64,000 bases of DNA from Neonectria sp. B-13 (taxonomy: Eukaryota; Ascomycota; Sordariomycetes; Hypocreales; Nectriaceae), in assembly GCA_002682825.1 (NCBI GenBank), contig NOKP01000005.1, positions 620,001 through 684,000 on the forward strand, read 5' to 3'. Every line of letters starts with the position of its first letter. The first letter of the stretch is position 1. The notes beneath the pieces are model-generated. The model saw only the letters and a program-made list of their open reading frames with translations. It had not been told where the DNA came from and searched no databases. The position numbers and the translations under genes are program-made. Shown piece after piece: positions 30,512-41,916 of the stretch.

Positions 30512-32032
30512 CTATTTCAAATCAGCTATAAACTTGGCCTGCTTCGCAATACGAGCTTCCATGGTTTTGGGTTTTCCAAGAGCATCCGGACGAGCGTCCC
30601 ATGGCCGCGGACCACTAAGTGGCCGATAGTTCACTCCGAGCGCATCCAGACGCGCTACATGAATCTTCAGTCGGGCGTTGAAGTTCTCAACCGAGCTGTC
30701 ATCGGCCGGTTTCCCCCATGCTACTTCAGCGAAGGCACATAGCCTCGGATAAGCCATATAGTCTACCCTCCGGGCACTTTCCATGTGCTCCGTCCAGACG
30801 TTTGCCTGAGCTCCGATGACCTTTGTCCTCTCGTCTTCTGTCAGTCCCGCTGGAACTGGCTCAAAGGCGTACACGTCGTCTACCGTGAGCACTGTGCCAA
30901 CCGGTGTGGGTTCGTCTTCATCCTCCGACTGACGGAAGTCCAGATATGCCGCAACGTCCGGGCATGCGACGACTTCGAATCCGCGCTGGGCCGCAATCTT
31001 GGTCGGCTCGATCCCCCGCCAGGCAGCGATCAGTACATCGGCAGGGGTTCGCTCTCCACCAGCTAGGATCTCATCCCATCCATAAGCGCGGCGGCCAAGA
31101 GATCGCAGATGATCTGCCATTTGCCCTACGAACCATCCATGCAGGGAACTCTCGTCAGGCAAACCCAGGTGCCTCATCAGGGCTTGAACGTCTGGACTCG
31201 CCTTCCACTCGTCATGGGGACATTCGTCCCCTCCGATGCCGATGTACTGGCCCGGGAAAATGTCATGGGCAGCATCGAGAACGTCTCTGCAAAATCCCAA
31301 AGTCTTATCCGACATATTCAGCACGTGAGTAGAGATGCCCCATGCCTCCATCACCTCTACCCTTGTCCCACTGCCAAGCTCCGGATACGCCGCGATGGCT
31401 GCTTGCATGTGTCCGGGCATATCGATCTCTGGCACCACTGTGATGTGCCTCTTCGTTGCAAAAGCTACCACCTCCTGCAGGTCCTCCTTAGAGTAGAACC
31501 CGCCGTGTGGCCGTTCTTCGTATTTGTCGTGCTTAACCCCACCGAGCATCGTTCTTTTCCTCCAGCACGCCACCTCCGTCAGGCGCGGCCACTTGGCGAC
31601 GGGCAGTCGCCAACCTTGGTCGTCGGTTAGATGCAAATGCAGGATGTTGAGTTTGTGAAAGGCCGCAAGGTCGATAAAGCGTAGTAGATCAGGGAGCGGC
31701 ATGAAGTGGCGCGCTACATCTAGCATGACGCCACGCCAGGCGAAACGTGGCGCGTCGCTGATGCGTTGGGCGGGTACTTGCCACGGGCCTTCGGAGACGT
31801 CGCCGCTGTGACGAAGGGATGCTGGCGGTAGGAGCTGTTTGAATGTTTGAATGCCGTAGAAAATGCCCTCTGAAGAGCCGCCTGTTACACGCACGACGCC
31901 GTCCCCCGAGCTGCCTACGTCGAGAATATAGCCTTCCCGGGGCAACGACGCATCGATACAGCTGGCAGGCTCTGGCTCAGTTACCTGAACAACTCCATTC
32001 CCTTCGATAACGGATTTGGGTTGAGGAATCAT
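30512..32032 (-). CDS. GH20 beta-N-acetylhexosaminidase, intronless and of bacterial look (506 aa)
   Basis: This is one open frame. The N-terminal zincin-like part covers about residues 1-100 (GGSSEGIFYGIQTFKQLLP), and the (beta/alpha)8 catalytic domain about 105-460. Family marks are GVMLDVARHFMP, HLHLTDDQGWRLP, PEIDMPGHMQAAIAAYPEL and IGIGGDECPHDEW, whose Asp-Glu pair is the catalytic one in substrate-assisted cleavage of terminal GlcNAc/GalNAc. VGAQANVWTEHM-like text (IGAQANVWTEHMES) and AYPRLCAFAEVAW close the barrel. There is no signal peptide, so it should be intracellular, unlike the secreted fungal hexosaminidases. The sequence resembles bacterial (actinobacterial-style) GH20 enzymes more than fungal NagA, suggesting ancient transfer; this is inference. 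Confidence 0.93.
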   Translation of the reverse strand: MIPQPKSVIEGNGVVQVTEPEPASCIDASLPREGYILDVGSSGDGVVRVTGGSSEGIFYGIQTFKQLLPPASLRHSGDVSEGPWQVPAQRISDAPRFAWRGVMLDVARHFMPLPDLLRFIDLAAFHKLNILHLHLTDDQGWRLPVAKWPRLTEVACWRKRTMLGGVKHDKYEERPHGGFYSKEDLQEVVAFATKRHITVVPEIDMPGHMQAAIAAYPELGSGTRVEVMEAWGISTHVLNMSDKTLGFCRDVLDAAHDIFPGQYIGIGGDECPHDEWKASPDVQALMRHLGLPDESSLHGWFVGQMADHLRSLGRRAYGWDEILAGGERTPADVLIAAWRGIEPTKIAAQRGFEVVACPDVAAYLDFRQSEDEDEPTPVGTVLTVDDVYAFEPVPAGLTEDERTKVIGAQANVWTEHMESARRVDYMAYPRLCAFAEVAWGKPADDSSVENFNARLKIHVARLDALGVNYRPLSGPRPWDARPDALGKPKTMEARIAKQAKFIADLK

Positions 32033-33895
32033 CTTGGTAGATTTCGTTGTGAATAATCATGTAAGAGTGCAGTACAGATTGATGAATTATAACAATTGTG
32101 GGCAGATGCAAGTTTAATGTGACGAGGGGAAGGATGCCTGCTAAAATGGATATTTCTTAACCCGTAGCTGCGACTGTATGTAACGTTGCCATCCCTTTGA
32201 CTGTCGCAAGGCAAAACTTCCATACCGGGCCCCACATGAGCCCAGCCAAGGCAGAGCTACATGCAGTAACTTTGAGTAGCCGCTGATGTTGCAAATTAGA
32301 GGTAGAAATAGGGATCGCTGCCGAGTTCAATGTATCTCTATGTCAATCCGAGAAGTGTGAGGTCTAATGTACCTTTCAATTGCCATTTTCCGGTTGGATT
32401 AAATCTTTTCTCGTGACCTACGTGTTGCCTTACGACAGTCGAAGGGATAGCCTAGGCAACAGGCTGGGCTCTATTGATATAGACTACTGTGAGGCATATC
32501 ATGGACTGGAGCCTGGAGCCTGGAAGCAGTCAGACGGAAGGACCCGGCCGTTGGGATGACGAAGGACCCGGCCGTTGGGATGATGAAGGACAAGGCGGCC
32601 GGATTGGGCCGAAAAGAGGGGAAATCTGTCAGACAGGGAGATCAAGCATTATCCTCAAGATCACGATTACTGGCTGATACATATACCGCTGAGCCAAAGT
32701 TGAGTCCTGGAGCGAAAGGCCACCTGCGCTTACTAAGATGTCACTTGAGTTTCGTCTTAGGATACCGAGGCATCCGCCTTCATAATTTGAGTACTAAGAG
32801 GGTCTCGGTTAAATAACAGCTCAACCCCGTTCATCCCGCAAGGAAGCGGGGCAGAACATCTCAATGCCTCGTTCTCGTTCTCGGATGGTATGGCGCTTAT
32901 ATTATATTGTACACTCTGTCGGTACCCCGCTAAGCTTCCGGTTTCACTTTCTAAGCTAGGTGCTTCACAGCCTCAGCCTGAGTGCTCTTGCGGCCCCTGA
33001 CCTGTAACTTGACGTTGGTAGTGCAGATCAACGATTTGCAGCCCGTCCGCGCCCGGTGCAATACACGACGTCCTCCATTTCTAGAGCCACATGCGTCAGA
33101 AGCTATACTTGCTATTGGTTTACGGCTCTTTCTTGTTAAACACGCTCGGTGCTCCAGTATATGTTTTTTTCATTTCGTAGTTGGTCAAATCCGCACTGGA
33201 TTTATGAACTTGCGGAGCGGAAAGTAGTGACGACTATAGAAGAGGAGGATTCTGTGTAGGAAATATCGTCCAGACAATTGCACTGCACGATTCCACGCTT
33301 GCTTGTCCTTCAGTTCTTCAAGAATGCAATTGTGTGATCGTTTCTCTGGTGATGAGGCAGTGGCGCCGCAATCCGTACGCCGATCGGTGACGAGGTATAG
33401 CGTACACGGTCTAGCAAGAGACGCAAAACCGGAACCCGGAAACGTCAGTCTTTACACATACCGGTATTCTTTTCACTCACAGAATTCCCCTGAATTCCTG
33501 ACTCTGCTGTGTGACTGGCTAGTTTGTTTCACACATTGTTAGGTGTGGGTGAAATGCTGTGTGGAACCAACCCGGTTCCGCCCATGTTATTCCCGGTCTT
33601 ATAAGACAAGGTTCTGATATCAGTGCCTAAGCTCCCTCCGTTGGAAGGTTTTAATCATAGTGAATTTATTGGTCGATCCAGCCGAGCAGTATCCATAGCT
33701 TAGTGCTTATTATGACATCATAATGGCCTCTTCCACGACGTCATAGCGAGCCACGCGAAAACAGGATGCGCTCCCCTGCATATTGCTCCGTCGAAATCAC
33801 GTTGAAGATTTGCTCAAGGCTTTGTTTTACTTGCCCTTAACATCATGAGGAGGATACTGCAGATTTAAATTTTGCCTGTCCATCAATTCGCTGGC
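32033..33895. other. Gene-free spacer
   Basis: Nearly 1.9 kb between divergent genes. It holds a short 24-bp tandem repeat near 32540; otherwise only unsupported short frames. Confidence 0.5.
32537..32608 (+). repeat. 24-bp tandem repeat, two near-perfect copies and a third decayed copy
   Basis: Copies at 32537-32560 and 32561-32584 differ at one base; 32585-32608 is a diverged third copy. The unit starts GAAGGACCCGG. It is non-coding as far as can be seen. Confidence 0.8.
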
Positions 33896-35209
33896 ATGAT
33901 TCATCGACAGTCATTGGCACGTGTTGCCGGCGCTCTTGGCGTCACCATTGTCGTCTTTTGGCTTCTCCTCCGCCACGTCCCCGCCGCCTCATCCTCGAGC
34001 TGGCATGGCTTTGGCAAGTCTGCCAAGGCGCGCGGCCTTCTCAACGACGTTCAGAATAGTACTCTCGGGGTCAGTTTACTCCGTATTTCCGATATCTCCA
34101 CCACGTGCTAACGCGTGAGCCAATCTAGTTTGAGCAAATATTCGTCCTTGGGCTGCCCGAGCGCACCGACCGTCGTGACGCCATGACTCTAAACACTGCA
34201 CTGAGTGGCTTAACGTTCCAGTTTATCGATGGTGTTCCAGGTGACACAATCTCAGACAAGGCTATTCCAAAAGAATCACAACACGACAAGATATCACCTG
34301 GTGCACTTGGGTGCTGGCGTGCTCACATGAATGCATTACAAGAGTAAGTAGTGGGAACATTTTAACTTGGCCAGTCTTCTTAAGACTTTTGTATAGTACT
34401 AACGCGTTACACTCAGGATTGTTCGCACTAATGTCTCTACTGCTCTGATACTCGAAGACGACGCAGACTGGGACGTACGAATTCGAGGACAGCTTCACGA
34501 CTTGGCTCTATCAAGCCAGGCACTTACTCAGCCCCTCGCAGGACAGAACTCATATGCGGATTCGACATATCAGTATCGACAACCCGCAAAGAACTCCGCA
34601 GACGGTGTTATTAACCTAGATTTCAATAACCTCCCCGAAACATCACCTGTAACCTTTTCTCCTTATGGAGACGAGTGGGATCTTCTTTGGTTAGGCCACT
34701 GTGGCATGCAAATGCCATCTGCAGCAGATAGCACTCTCCCCAGAGGGCGTGTTGTCTCAAAAGACGATGAAACGGTCCCTGCTAAGAAGTATCTACTCTC
34801 ATACGTGAAGCCATATACCTTGAAGGATGAATATCCTGATCATACTCGTGTCCTTCATCATGCATATGAGGGTATATGCCTTTTGGCCTATGCTGTCACC
34901 CAGACGGGAGCCCGGGAACTCTTACGCGAGATTGCTCTCAAGGACCCTACTACGCCAGTCGATATCATGATGCGATGGTTTTGCAATGCTGAACATGGGC
35001 GGAGGCATCACAATTGTCTGGCCATCCAACCTCCCATCTTCAACCCTCACAGGACAAGGGGGCCAAAGGGAGACACGAGTAACATTGATTCGAAATGGGA
35101 CGGCTGGTGGGATACGGCCGAGACTCGAATGACAAGGTGGAGTGTAAGGATGAATTCCGATAGGATAATTGCAGGGGAGGAGATGAAGGATCAATTCCCA
35201 GACAAGTAG
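33896..35209 (+). CDS. GT25-family glycosyltransferase, type II membrane protein (393 aa)
   Basis: The exons are 33896-34069, 34129-34343 and 34417-35209 (introns 59 and 73 nt). A short cytosolic tail and one membrane anchor (VAGALGVTIVVFWLLL, residues 8-24) place the catalytic part in the Golgi lumen. The domain begins IFVLGLPERTDRRDAM, continues with GCWRAHMNAL, and has the acidic motif ALILEDDADWD (EDD, metal and nucleotide-sugar binding) as in LPS-type GT25 enzymes; a late GICLLAYAVTQTGARELL also fits. Such fungal proteins transfer hexose (galactose type) to glycans, acceptor unknown. The gene is intact next to decayed DNA on its right. Confidence 0.88.
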
Positions 35210-36987
35210 GGAATAATTCGCTACTGTACTTGATTATATTAGACTATTTATATTTATGTGTTTGTAGATTACGATTTATATTTTACGTTTAGAAATGAGT
35301 TCTCTATTTTCTTTGTTTGATATATGAGCATTCGACAATAGCCGCTCGAGCAACTGCGACGTGCGACTTGCCAATGCTACTTGCTGGAATACATGGCTCT
35401 GATACAAGGCCATCAAGAGTTGGGAATGTGCATGTGGCAAATCGGCACGAGCTATCTCTAGAGAATCATGCTTTATGAGGTCCCAAGGTTGGCAAGATGG
35501 AGCAATTGATTGGGATAGTGTTTGTCAAGTATCCTCATATACCAGGAGTCCACTTAGCCAGCTTACTTTGCACTATGCCAGAGGACATTAAAAGTTTGGG
35601 ATGAGTACGTTGTGGCCTCGAAGCTCTTTGTCTTCTTTTGGGCCCCCATGGCAGACCGTAGCTGATCTCCATTGCCTGCATTAATCCATATATCTCGATG
35701 ACTGTGCCGAGCCCGACCATCCCCAACAGTACAAGAACTTCGACAGCCACCGCAAAGACAAACCCAAGGTAGCCAAGAGCAAGCTCGCGTAGTCAAGATC
35801 ACTCAGGTCCATTCCCCATGCCCCTGCCATCCCGTTAATACAGCTGACCGCAAGTCCGGGTCTTCAAGAATAACAATGCAGGCCGGGTCATCAGGCTCTT
35901 GCATCCATGGGACGGGTACGACGCGGCGTCCATCGCGGGCGACACGTACCTCGGCATCTGGGGCATCAAGGCGACGGGGCCGTCAAGGCCCCAGCAGGCC
36001 AGTTTCTCGTTCCAGGATGAGACTGGCAAGGTCATCCAGGACAGCCCATTGGGGCTTCTTACCACGCCGACTGTGCTGTCCTGACGATGATCGTGCCCGT
36101 GGCTCTCGTGTCCTCGCTCGTCGGTCCTCTTGCCCGCAGAGCTCCACCTGCGGGCAAGTGCATCGCATCAATGTCACCGGGCTGAATTAAGACGTGTGCA
36201 TGACGCGGCCTCTCCGTGCGGAAAGGCTTTCTAAAAGATAGACTGTGTTCCTCCTGGCAGATTCTTTTTCCAGCCTTTGGCTAATTGTTCTGGATCTTGT
36301 CGTACCATCGGGTTTCTTTTATGGGACGTCATAATTCACTGTTCTGTCTAGTTTCTGGTTGTAAGAGCGCGCTGATTAAGCTTAATATTTGCTATTTAGG
36401 GGCTAACTAGGAGGATATTATTAGTCATGTGATGCCTGATTCAAGTTATGAGAATAAATTATGGCATCTTACTGTCTATGAATACAATTCCTCGCCGTTT
36501 TTACCGTAATGACAAGCATGCTTCCGAGGATGGTGCGCACAAAATCATCACAGACCTCGTGGTAGTCTCCATTATGCTCCTAGTCCAACCCTAAGTAGCC
36601 ACGAAGTTACTGGGCGACTAGATGACGCCCCAATGGCTTTGAGTTTGGGTGAACAGTGGCGCTTCAATGACGTATCGCTCGATCGTGTTCTCTGCTTGAA
36701 ATAAGCACGCGACTTTGAGAGGTACAGCTTACTCTGCAATGGAGAAAAATTCGTGCTGTATCTGGGGTCACCTGTCTTTACATAGGTCCTTATAAATTTT
36801 ACATTTGCATGTAACTCACGTTCATGTATTGCTGCGTCCAGTGAATACTAAAAGTCCTATCCACTGCCACCGACAGCCTAGAAGCAACTACTCCAACCGT
36901 TGGCAGACAACCTCACTTGGCACGTCACATCATCACCACCTCCCCCAACCCCTCTTTCCCTTCAAACCACCACAACTTCTCTTCAAG
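35210..36987. other. Decayed spacer with possible coding remnants
   Basis: No intact gene. AT-rich flanks surround a GC-rich island at about 35870-36180. On the plus strand it reads VIRLLHPWDGYDAASIAGDT and LGIWGIKATGP in one frame. On the minus strand a hydrophobic run (VAVEVLVLLGMVGLGTVIEI) lies near 35700-35750. Both look like parts of a dead gene, but I do not recognise the family. Confidence 0.35.
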
Positions 36988-37227
36988 ATGCCAAATCAAC
37001 GCACCGTCGGCGCCGAATTAAGTGGCAATCGTCAATACAATCATAGATTCACTCCCGAAGCTCGTGCTGCTATAGTTGCTAAGCTGGAGGCAGGTGTAAG
37101 CCTTCGCGATGTGGCTAGCCAGTTCAACACCACCCATTCATCAGTGCAATACATCAAAAGTCACTTCGCCAAGGAGCACACATTGAAGGATTCGAAACGG
37201 GAAGGTCCACCTCCACCGCGTTGGTAA
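36988..37227 (+). pseudogene. Truncated Tc1/mariner-type transposase N-terminus
   Basis: From ATG at 36988 the frame gives about 80 residues, with [38 protein letters not shown]. This is the first helix-turn-helix of a Tc1/mariner-type transposase. After KDSKRE the usual basic GRPRK linker is replaced by GPPPPRW and a stop; there is no DDE catalytic domain. The break coincides with the start of an ABC-transporter fragment in the opposite orientation, so a rearrangement cut the element. It cannot transpose. The part before 36988 in this frame is low-complexity His/Pro-rich text and not counted. Confidence 0.65.
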
Positions 37228-38060
37228 TTCTCTGTCTAGTAATCGCCGCCTCCATGAGCGCCGCCTGAACAATCTTCTCCGACTCCGTGTCCAGCGCGCT
37301 CGTTGCTTCATCTAGCAGAATCACGCTCGGGTTCCTGACTAGCGCCCGAGCAATGGCGATGCGCCGTCTTTGGCCTCCTGACAGTTGGCTCCCGCTGGTT
37401 CTGTAGAGTGTCCCGAGTCCATCTGGCAGAGAGCTGACGAAGCCCCACGCGTTGGCGGCGCAACACGAGGCCTCGATAGTGCTGTCTGTTACAATGCTGC
37501 CTTTCTAGTCGGTGATGTCGTCGTCAACGCCTATGGCGGTGTTGTCGCGGATGCTCCCGGGAGAGAGTGGCGGCTCTTGCTGGACGAGGGCGACCTGGCT
37601 GCGGTAGAGACAAGGGTTGAGGGTTGACAGAGCATCCTTATTATCGATCGTCATGGTCCCGCTGGTCAGGTCGTACAATCGCTCTACAAGTGAGATCATG
37701 GTGCTCTTTCCGCAACCTGGGCACCCCTGAATTGGCAATGCTGCGAGCTGCGGATTACAGACTGACCAGAGGCCCCTACAAAGGCAATAAACTGACCCGG
37801 CTCAACCTGCAAAGCATATTGTTGACATCACTTTCCTAATACTTATTGTACTGAACATGACTAATACAAACCTTGAGCGACATGCTTTTCAACACACGGT
37901 TATTGGGCGCGAGAAGATATGAGAACTCGACATTGTTGAACTGGTAGGAGCTGAAACCGTTCTTGGGGATATTCTCTAGGTTCTCCGTCGTCCCTTGAAT
38001 TGTCGGCTGGAGGCCACACACCCAAAAGCAGTAGTTGGCTGCTGAGCAGGGTTTGGTGAA
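37220..38060 (-). pseudogene. Broken nucleotide-binding domain of an ABCB-type (MDR) transporter
   Basis: On the minus strand the order of parts is that of an ABC exporter NBD. FNNVEFSYLLAPNNRVLKS comes first (about 37940-37880). An intron-like break and VEPGQFIAFVGASG follow. Then come the Walker A end GCGKSTMISLVERLYD, a Q-loop LVQQEPPLSPGSI, an in-frame TAG near 37507, [11 protein letters not shown], the signature [16 protein letters not shown], and Walker B with D-loop [17 protein letters not shown]. The sequence runs out at QAALMEAA...RITNAV, just before the H-loop, where it meets the transposase relic. No membrane domains precede it. It is a dead fragment of a multidrug-type transporter. 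Confidence 0.8.
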
Positions 38061-39269
38061 ACCTGCAAAGCTTAGTGGGCGTTTGAGTACGGAACGGATA
38101 AGTTCTGTATACTTACTGCTGGCGTAATTGAACATATGTTCAACTCCTTGAGTAATTACTAGATTTTAGGGGTCTAAGCGCTAAGATAATATGTCTCAGC
38201 TATAGAGAGAGCGACATAAAACATTGAAGCCACGCGGGGTTGCTCTTGTGGGACTGCTCCTAATGAACATCAATTCAGACGGGCGCTCTGTCTTGGACGA
38301 TTTCTTGTGTTCACGCACTGCTGGGGCCTCTGGATGTAGTGTTGTATGGCTTCGGCTTAGTATTGCGTGGCATGGGATTGATCCTAGACCCTCCTATTTG
38401 ACCTTTTAAGGTATTTAGCCTTAGTGTCACTATTAAAGTCGCGGAGAGGTGATTAGAGTGTTATGTCCTCTGATCTATGGGCTGGTTCGATTGATTTTAA
38501 GCCTGAGATTAGGATGTGAATGATAGCAGGCTTCGAGTCAGTGTTCTAGACCTATGTTATATGCGGGAAAACCGGTTTACTACGTGATCTGAGTTTGTGT
38601 TATGGGGTAAAGGTCATGTTGATATGAATCATAGTGAGGTTCAAGGCACAAGTTGTGGCGTAGGCGGCGAGCACGCGGCGTGTTGTGGAAACGGCGTTCA
38701 AACCCGTGTATCGAGAGGATGGGTGACGGTGTCTGCTCTGAATGGAGGCTTTGTGAGTAGTCTTTGGCTCTATCGGCGTAGTGACGGGTGTAGGTACTGT
38801 AATTTTACGTGCTGGTGGTGTCGAGCTTGAGGGACCGTGATTTTTCGATGGCGTTGGTAATAGGGTCTGAGAAGGGAGAGATGCAACGGAAGCGTATACG
38901 GGGTGTGCAGGAGAGCATGGATGAGCTTAGGAGGGCGATAATGTGGTAAGTGTAATTTTGGATGGAGTAGGAAGAGGAGTGGCAGCAGTGTGTTCTGATA
39001 GGTGTCCCTGGATCATGTTTGTATTTCTGGGAAGTATGGCGATGGTGACTGTGACACCTTGGTAGTTTTTTATTCAGCTAATTCATGGCTGCTCGATCGC
39101 ATTATTGCTTCTTCTTTTGGCGAAATAGGTCGCATGCGATCTTTAAAATTATGATGTGTTCTTACATGCTGTCCTAAATCTTTTTATACTCAACTGGAGA
39201 GCAGTCATATATATGTAGGCAGTCATATTGTGTTTACGTGGTTTGCCAAGCCCCTGCTTTCTAGTCGAG
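38061..39269. other. Spacer without intact genes, strand-skewed composition
   Basis: The plus strand at about 38560-39060 is rich in G and T and poor in C. Short frames exist on both strands (one plus-strand run, QRKRIRGVQESMDELRRAI near 38885, is coil-like), but none can be tied to a gene. Confidence 0.35.
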
Positions 39270-39611
39270 TTACATCACAAGACACCACCTCTCTTCGAGC
39301 TCCTTAATACGGCCTTGCATCTCTTTGATGCGTCCATCGTGCAGCTTTCGAACTTGCTCTGCGATCTCATCCCGCTTACCCAACGCCTCTTCATACTGTG
39401 CACGGTCTGCTGCTACACTATCCTTGAGCTCCCTTACATCCCTCTCGTACTTTTCTTGTAGCTTGGCAAACTCCTCCGCCAGCGACTTGCCAGCAGATGT
39501 GTCTCGAGTAATTAAATCAAGTCAGTAGCGATCACAACAAGCCGCAACGTTGACATTGTCGCAATGGCTACACCTTAACAAGTCCTCGAGGGCGCCTTGC
39601 ACTTTTGTCAA
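39270..39611 (-). pseudogene. Coiled-coil fragment, probably C-terminus of a dead fungal gene
   Basis: The minus-strand frame ending at 39270 is open for about 87 codons without a start. It reads TSAGKSLAEEFAKLQEKYER and then a charged heptad coil (EEALGKRDEIAEQVRKLHDG, EMQGRIKELEERW). Further upstream, in another frame, LLTKVQGALEDLL follows an acceptor-like TTTAG, and together these resemble the tail of fungal AIG1/G-domain GTPase-like proteins. No splice choice joins the two parts exactly, and no GTPase domain precedes them. It is probably a relic; a mis-modelled small gene is the alternative. Confidence 0.35.
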
Positions 39612-39839
39612 TAGCCTAAATGCAGAAAATACAATTCAGATTATTTATCAGCTGCATTCTCAGCCAGTTCCCTGCTAAATTGACTGTTGGTGGACTTTAG
39701 TGAGTGAACCGTGACACGTGCTTTTGTCGCCCTGCCAACCACTAAGTGGGCTCGCCCCTCAACACCATCGCAACGTCATCATATGCATCTTGAGCATCGC
39801 TCAGCACATCGGCATCGCGACTTGCCGGCGAGTCGCAAC

Positions 39840-41186
39840 ATGTCTGCAGCTCTTGTTCTGGAATGGCTGAACGAAATTCCCCCGCCTTCCGCCAGCGCAC
39901 CTCCGGTCCCTCAGACGCGCAAGCGAAGCCGTCAGCCTCTGTCTCCGACGCCCACACGATCCAACAGCATGTCGAGCCACGGCGAAGGCCCGAGCAAGCG
40001 CCAGCACATGGACGAAGCGACACCACGGCCGAACCGAAAACGGATACAGGTGTCAGAATCTGGGTCTAGCTACTCGTTTGCGTCGCCATCGCAGACGTCA
40101 GAGCGCTCGGGTCGTTCGTCGCCGCGGAAGCACCTGAACGCTCTCGAGTGCAGCGATGAAGGCGTTGTCGTGCGAGGACTTGCCAGTCTTACCAATCCGT
40201 CGCCGAGACTTGCCCGCTTGCTCAAGGATATGCGCCGTATCTCTCGAGGCCGAGGGATTCTCTGTTCGACCACGCGATCCGACTTTACAGCGAATCCCGA
40301 TCCCGCGCTGTCGGAGATGGGCGAGGACGAAGCCTGCTTTTCATCGACTCGTGATGCGCTGGGCCACGTTCCAGATCCGTCGGCAATTACCGCCGTCTTG
40401 GATGCCGCCGTCGAATGCGAAGAGAACTTGCATGCCGAACCGACTTGGAACATGCTAGTTCATTCTGAGGTGCTACGGCTCGCCCTGCAGTCACCAGATT
40501 CGCCGTCCTTTTCCAACCTCATCAACTTTATGCCTTGGTGAGCCACCCCAGACGCTTCCGTTCTTATTGCTTGACTGTATACTAATTTATGGCCTTGTCC
40601 ATCTAGTTCGACCGCCGCCATCATCCCTCAGTATCTACCAACCTCTTCGCCCTCCAAGAAGATTGACTTCTGCGTCTATATTGACTCAAGACTGGACCCG
40701 TCACCAGCAGCCCAGTCCGGCATCCAAACCGCCCGTGTTCGTCTTCCCGAATACGTCATCAACCACACGGACTACTACCCTTTGCGACAGCGACCCATTG
40801 CCCTACCCATCGAGACTAAGAAGACTGGCGAGGGCTGGGATGGAGCCACGTTGCAGTTGGGTGTCTGGCAGGCCGCCCACTGGAACTTTCTTCGACATCT
40901 CATCCGAGCTACGCAAACGGTCCCGACGCATAATACAGCGGACGCACAACCCCAGGAAGATATTCTACCCGACTTTCTACCCGGCCTCATCATCCAAGGC
41001 CATGACTGGCATTTTGTTGTCACCACCAGAGAGGCATCACGGACCGTCCTGTGGACGAAACTGACCGTCGGATCAACGAGCAGTGCTATGGGCGTCTACC
41101 AGATCATCAACGCACTGCAGCTTCTTAGGCAATGGGCCCAAAACGACTACTGGCCGCTTCTCCGTGACGAGATTCTTCCCGGCTGA
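39840..41186 (+). CDS. PD-(D/E)XK nuclease-like domain protein (425 aa)
   Basis: The exons are 39840-40537 and 40607-41186, joined over a 69-nt intron. The N-terminal half is Ser/Pro/Arg-rich and disordered, with basic runs (RKRSRQPLSP, KRQHMD) that may act in nuclear import. The C-terminal half is the fungal PD-(D/E)XK nuclease-like domain: AAIIPQYLPTSSPSKKIDFCV, VINHTDYYPLRQRPIALPIET followed by K, and then WDGATLQLGVWQAAHW. IETK provides the E-x-K of the active-site pattern and the KIDFCVYID region the Asp. Such genes are numerous in plant-associated sordariomycetes and often lie in variable regions. Function is unknown; nuclease activity has not been shown for the family as far as I know. 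An upstream in-frame ATG at 39783 is possible. Confidence 0.9.
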
Positions 41187-41916
41187 GATTAAGCACGTGG
41201 CAAAACGCAACAACAATACCAACCTGTGGGAGAGGAATTCCTACACATTGCAGGCGGAAGCCAGGCCATCCACGGGAGAAGTAGCCGCACTGAGTCAGTT
41301 TGTGACTACCTACTTACGAGTAGCTTGCATCTAAACTGAGGGACGCTAAACCTGTATTGGGCGGGCCGAGGTGAAAAGACTACCCCACCTGGATGAGCCC
41401 TCGATATTCACTCAACAATCAAGTGCAACAAGAAGAAGTCAAGGAGAAGAGGCCGCCGAGTACCAAAGATCAGAAAGTCTGCCTGTTGTCCCTATTATAT
41501 GCTTGTATGATGGGAACGACTCTAACTGGACGACGCCATGTGCGCTTCCAGGGCGAGTGGCTCGAAAGTCTTCGTATCTAGACTCTACGAGCAGTTGTAA
41601 TTTGCTTTCTCAGTAGCAAATTAGGTACTAAGATGACGTCGATTAAGAGTTCCTACTCGCTCTACTCCCCCCCATGCTTTTGATCTCTGTATCACCGTAG
41701 TTGAGTCCTTCCAGCTTGACGTCAACACGTGCGGAGAGCTCGGTACAGCTGCTCGCCATCTCGGCACAGCACAACACGAGTACTACAGACAAGTCTCGTG
41801 AAACGCGTATTAAATACTTGAATGACCAGTTGCACAACCACCGAGGTCGTCTGCCGAGGGTTGTCATCAGAGCGTTTCTGAATCGGGAGGTGATCGCTTC
41901 CCCGCACTTTGGCCCC

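Noticed and set aside
36805..36987. In-frame extension upstream of the transposase relic
   Set aside because: It is His/Pro-rich low-complexity text without similarity; the ATG at 36988 next to the HTH is more natural.
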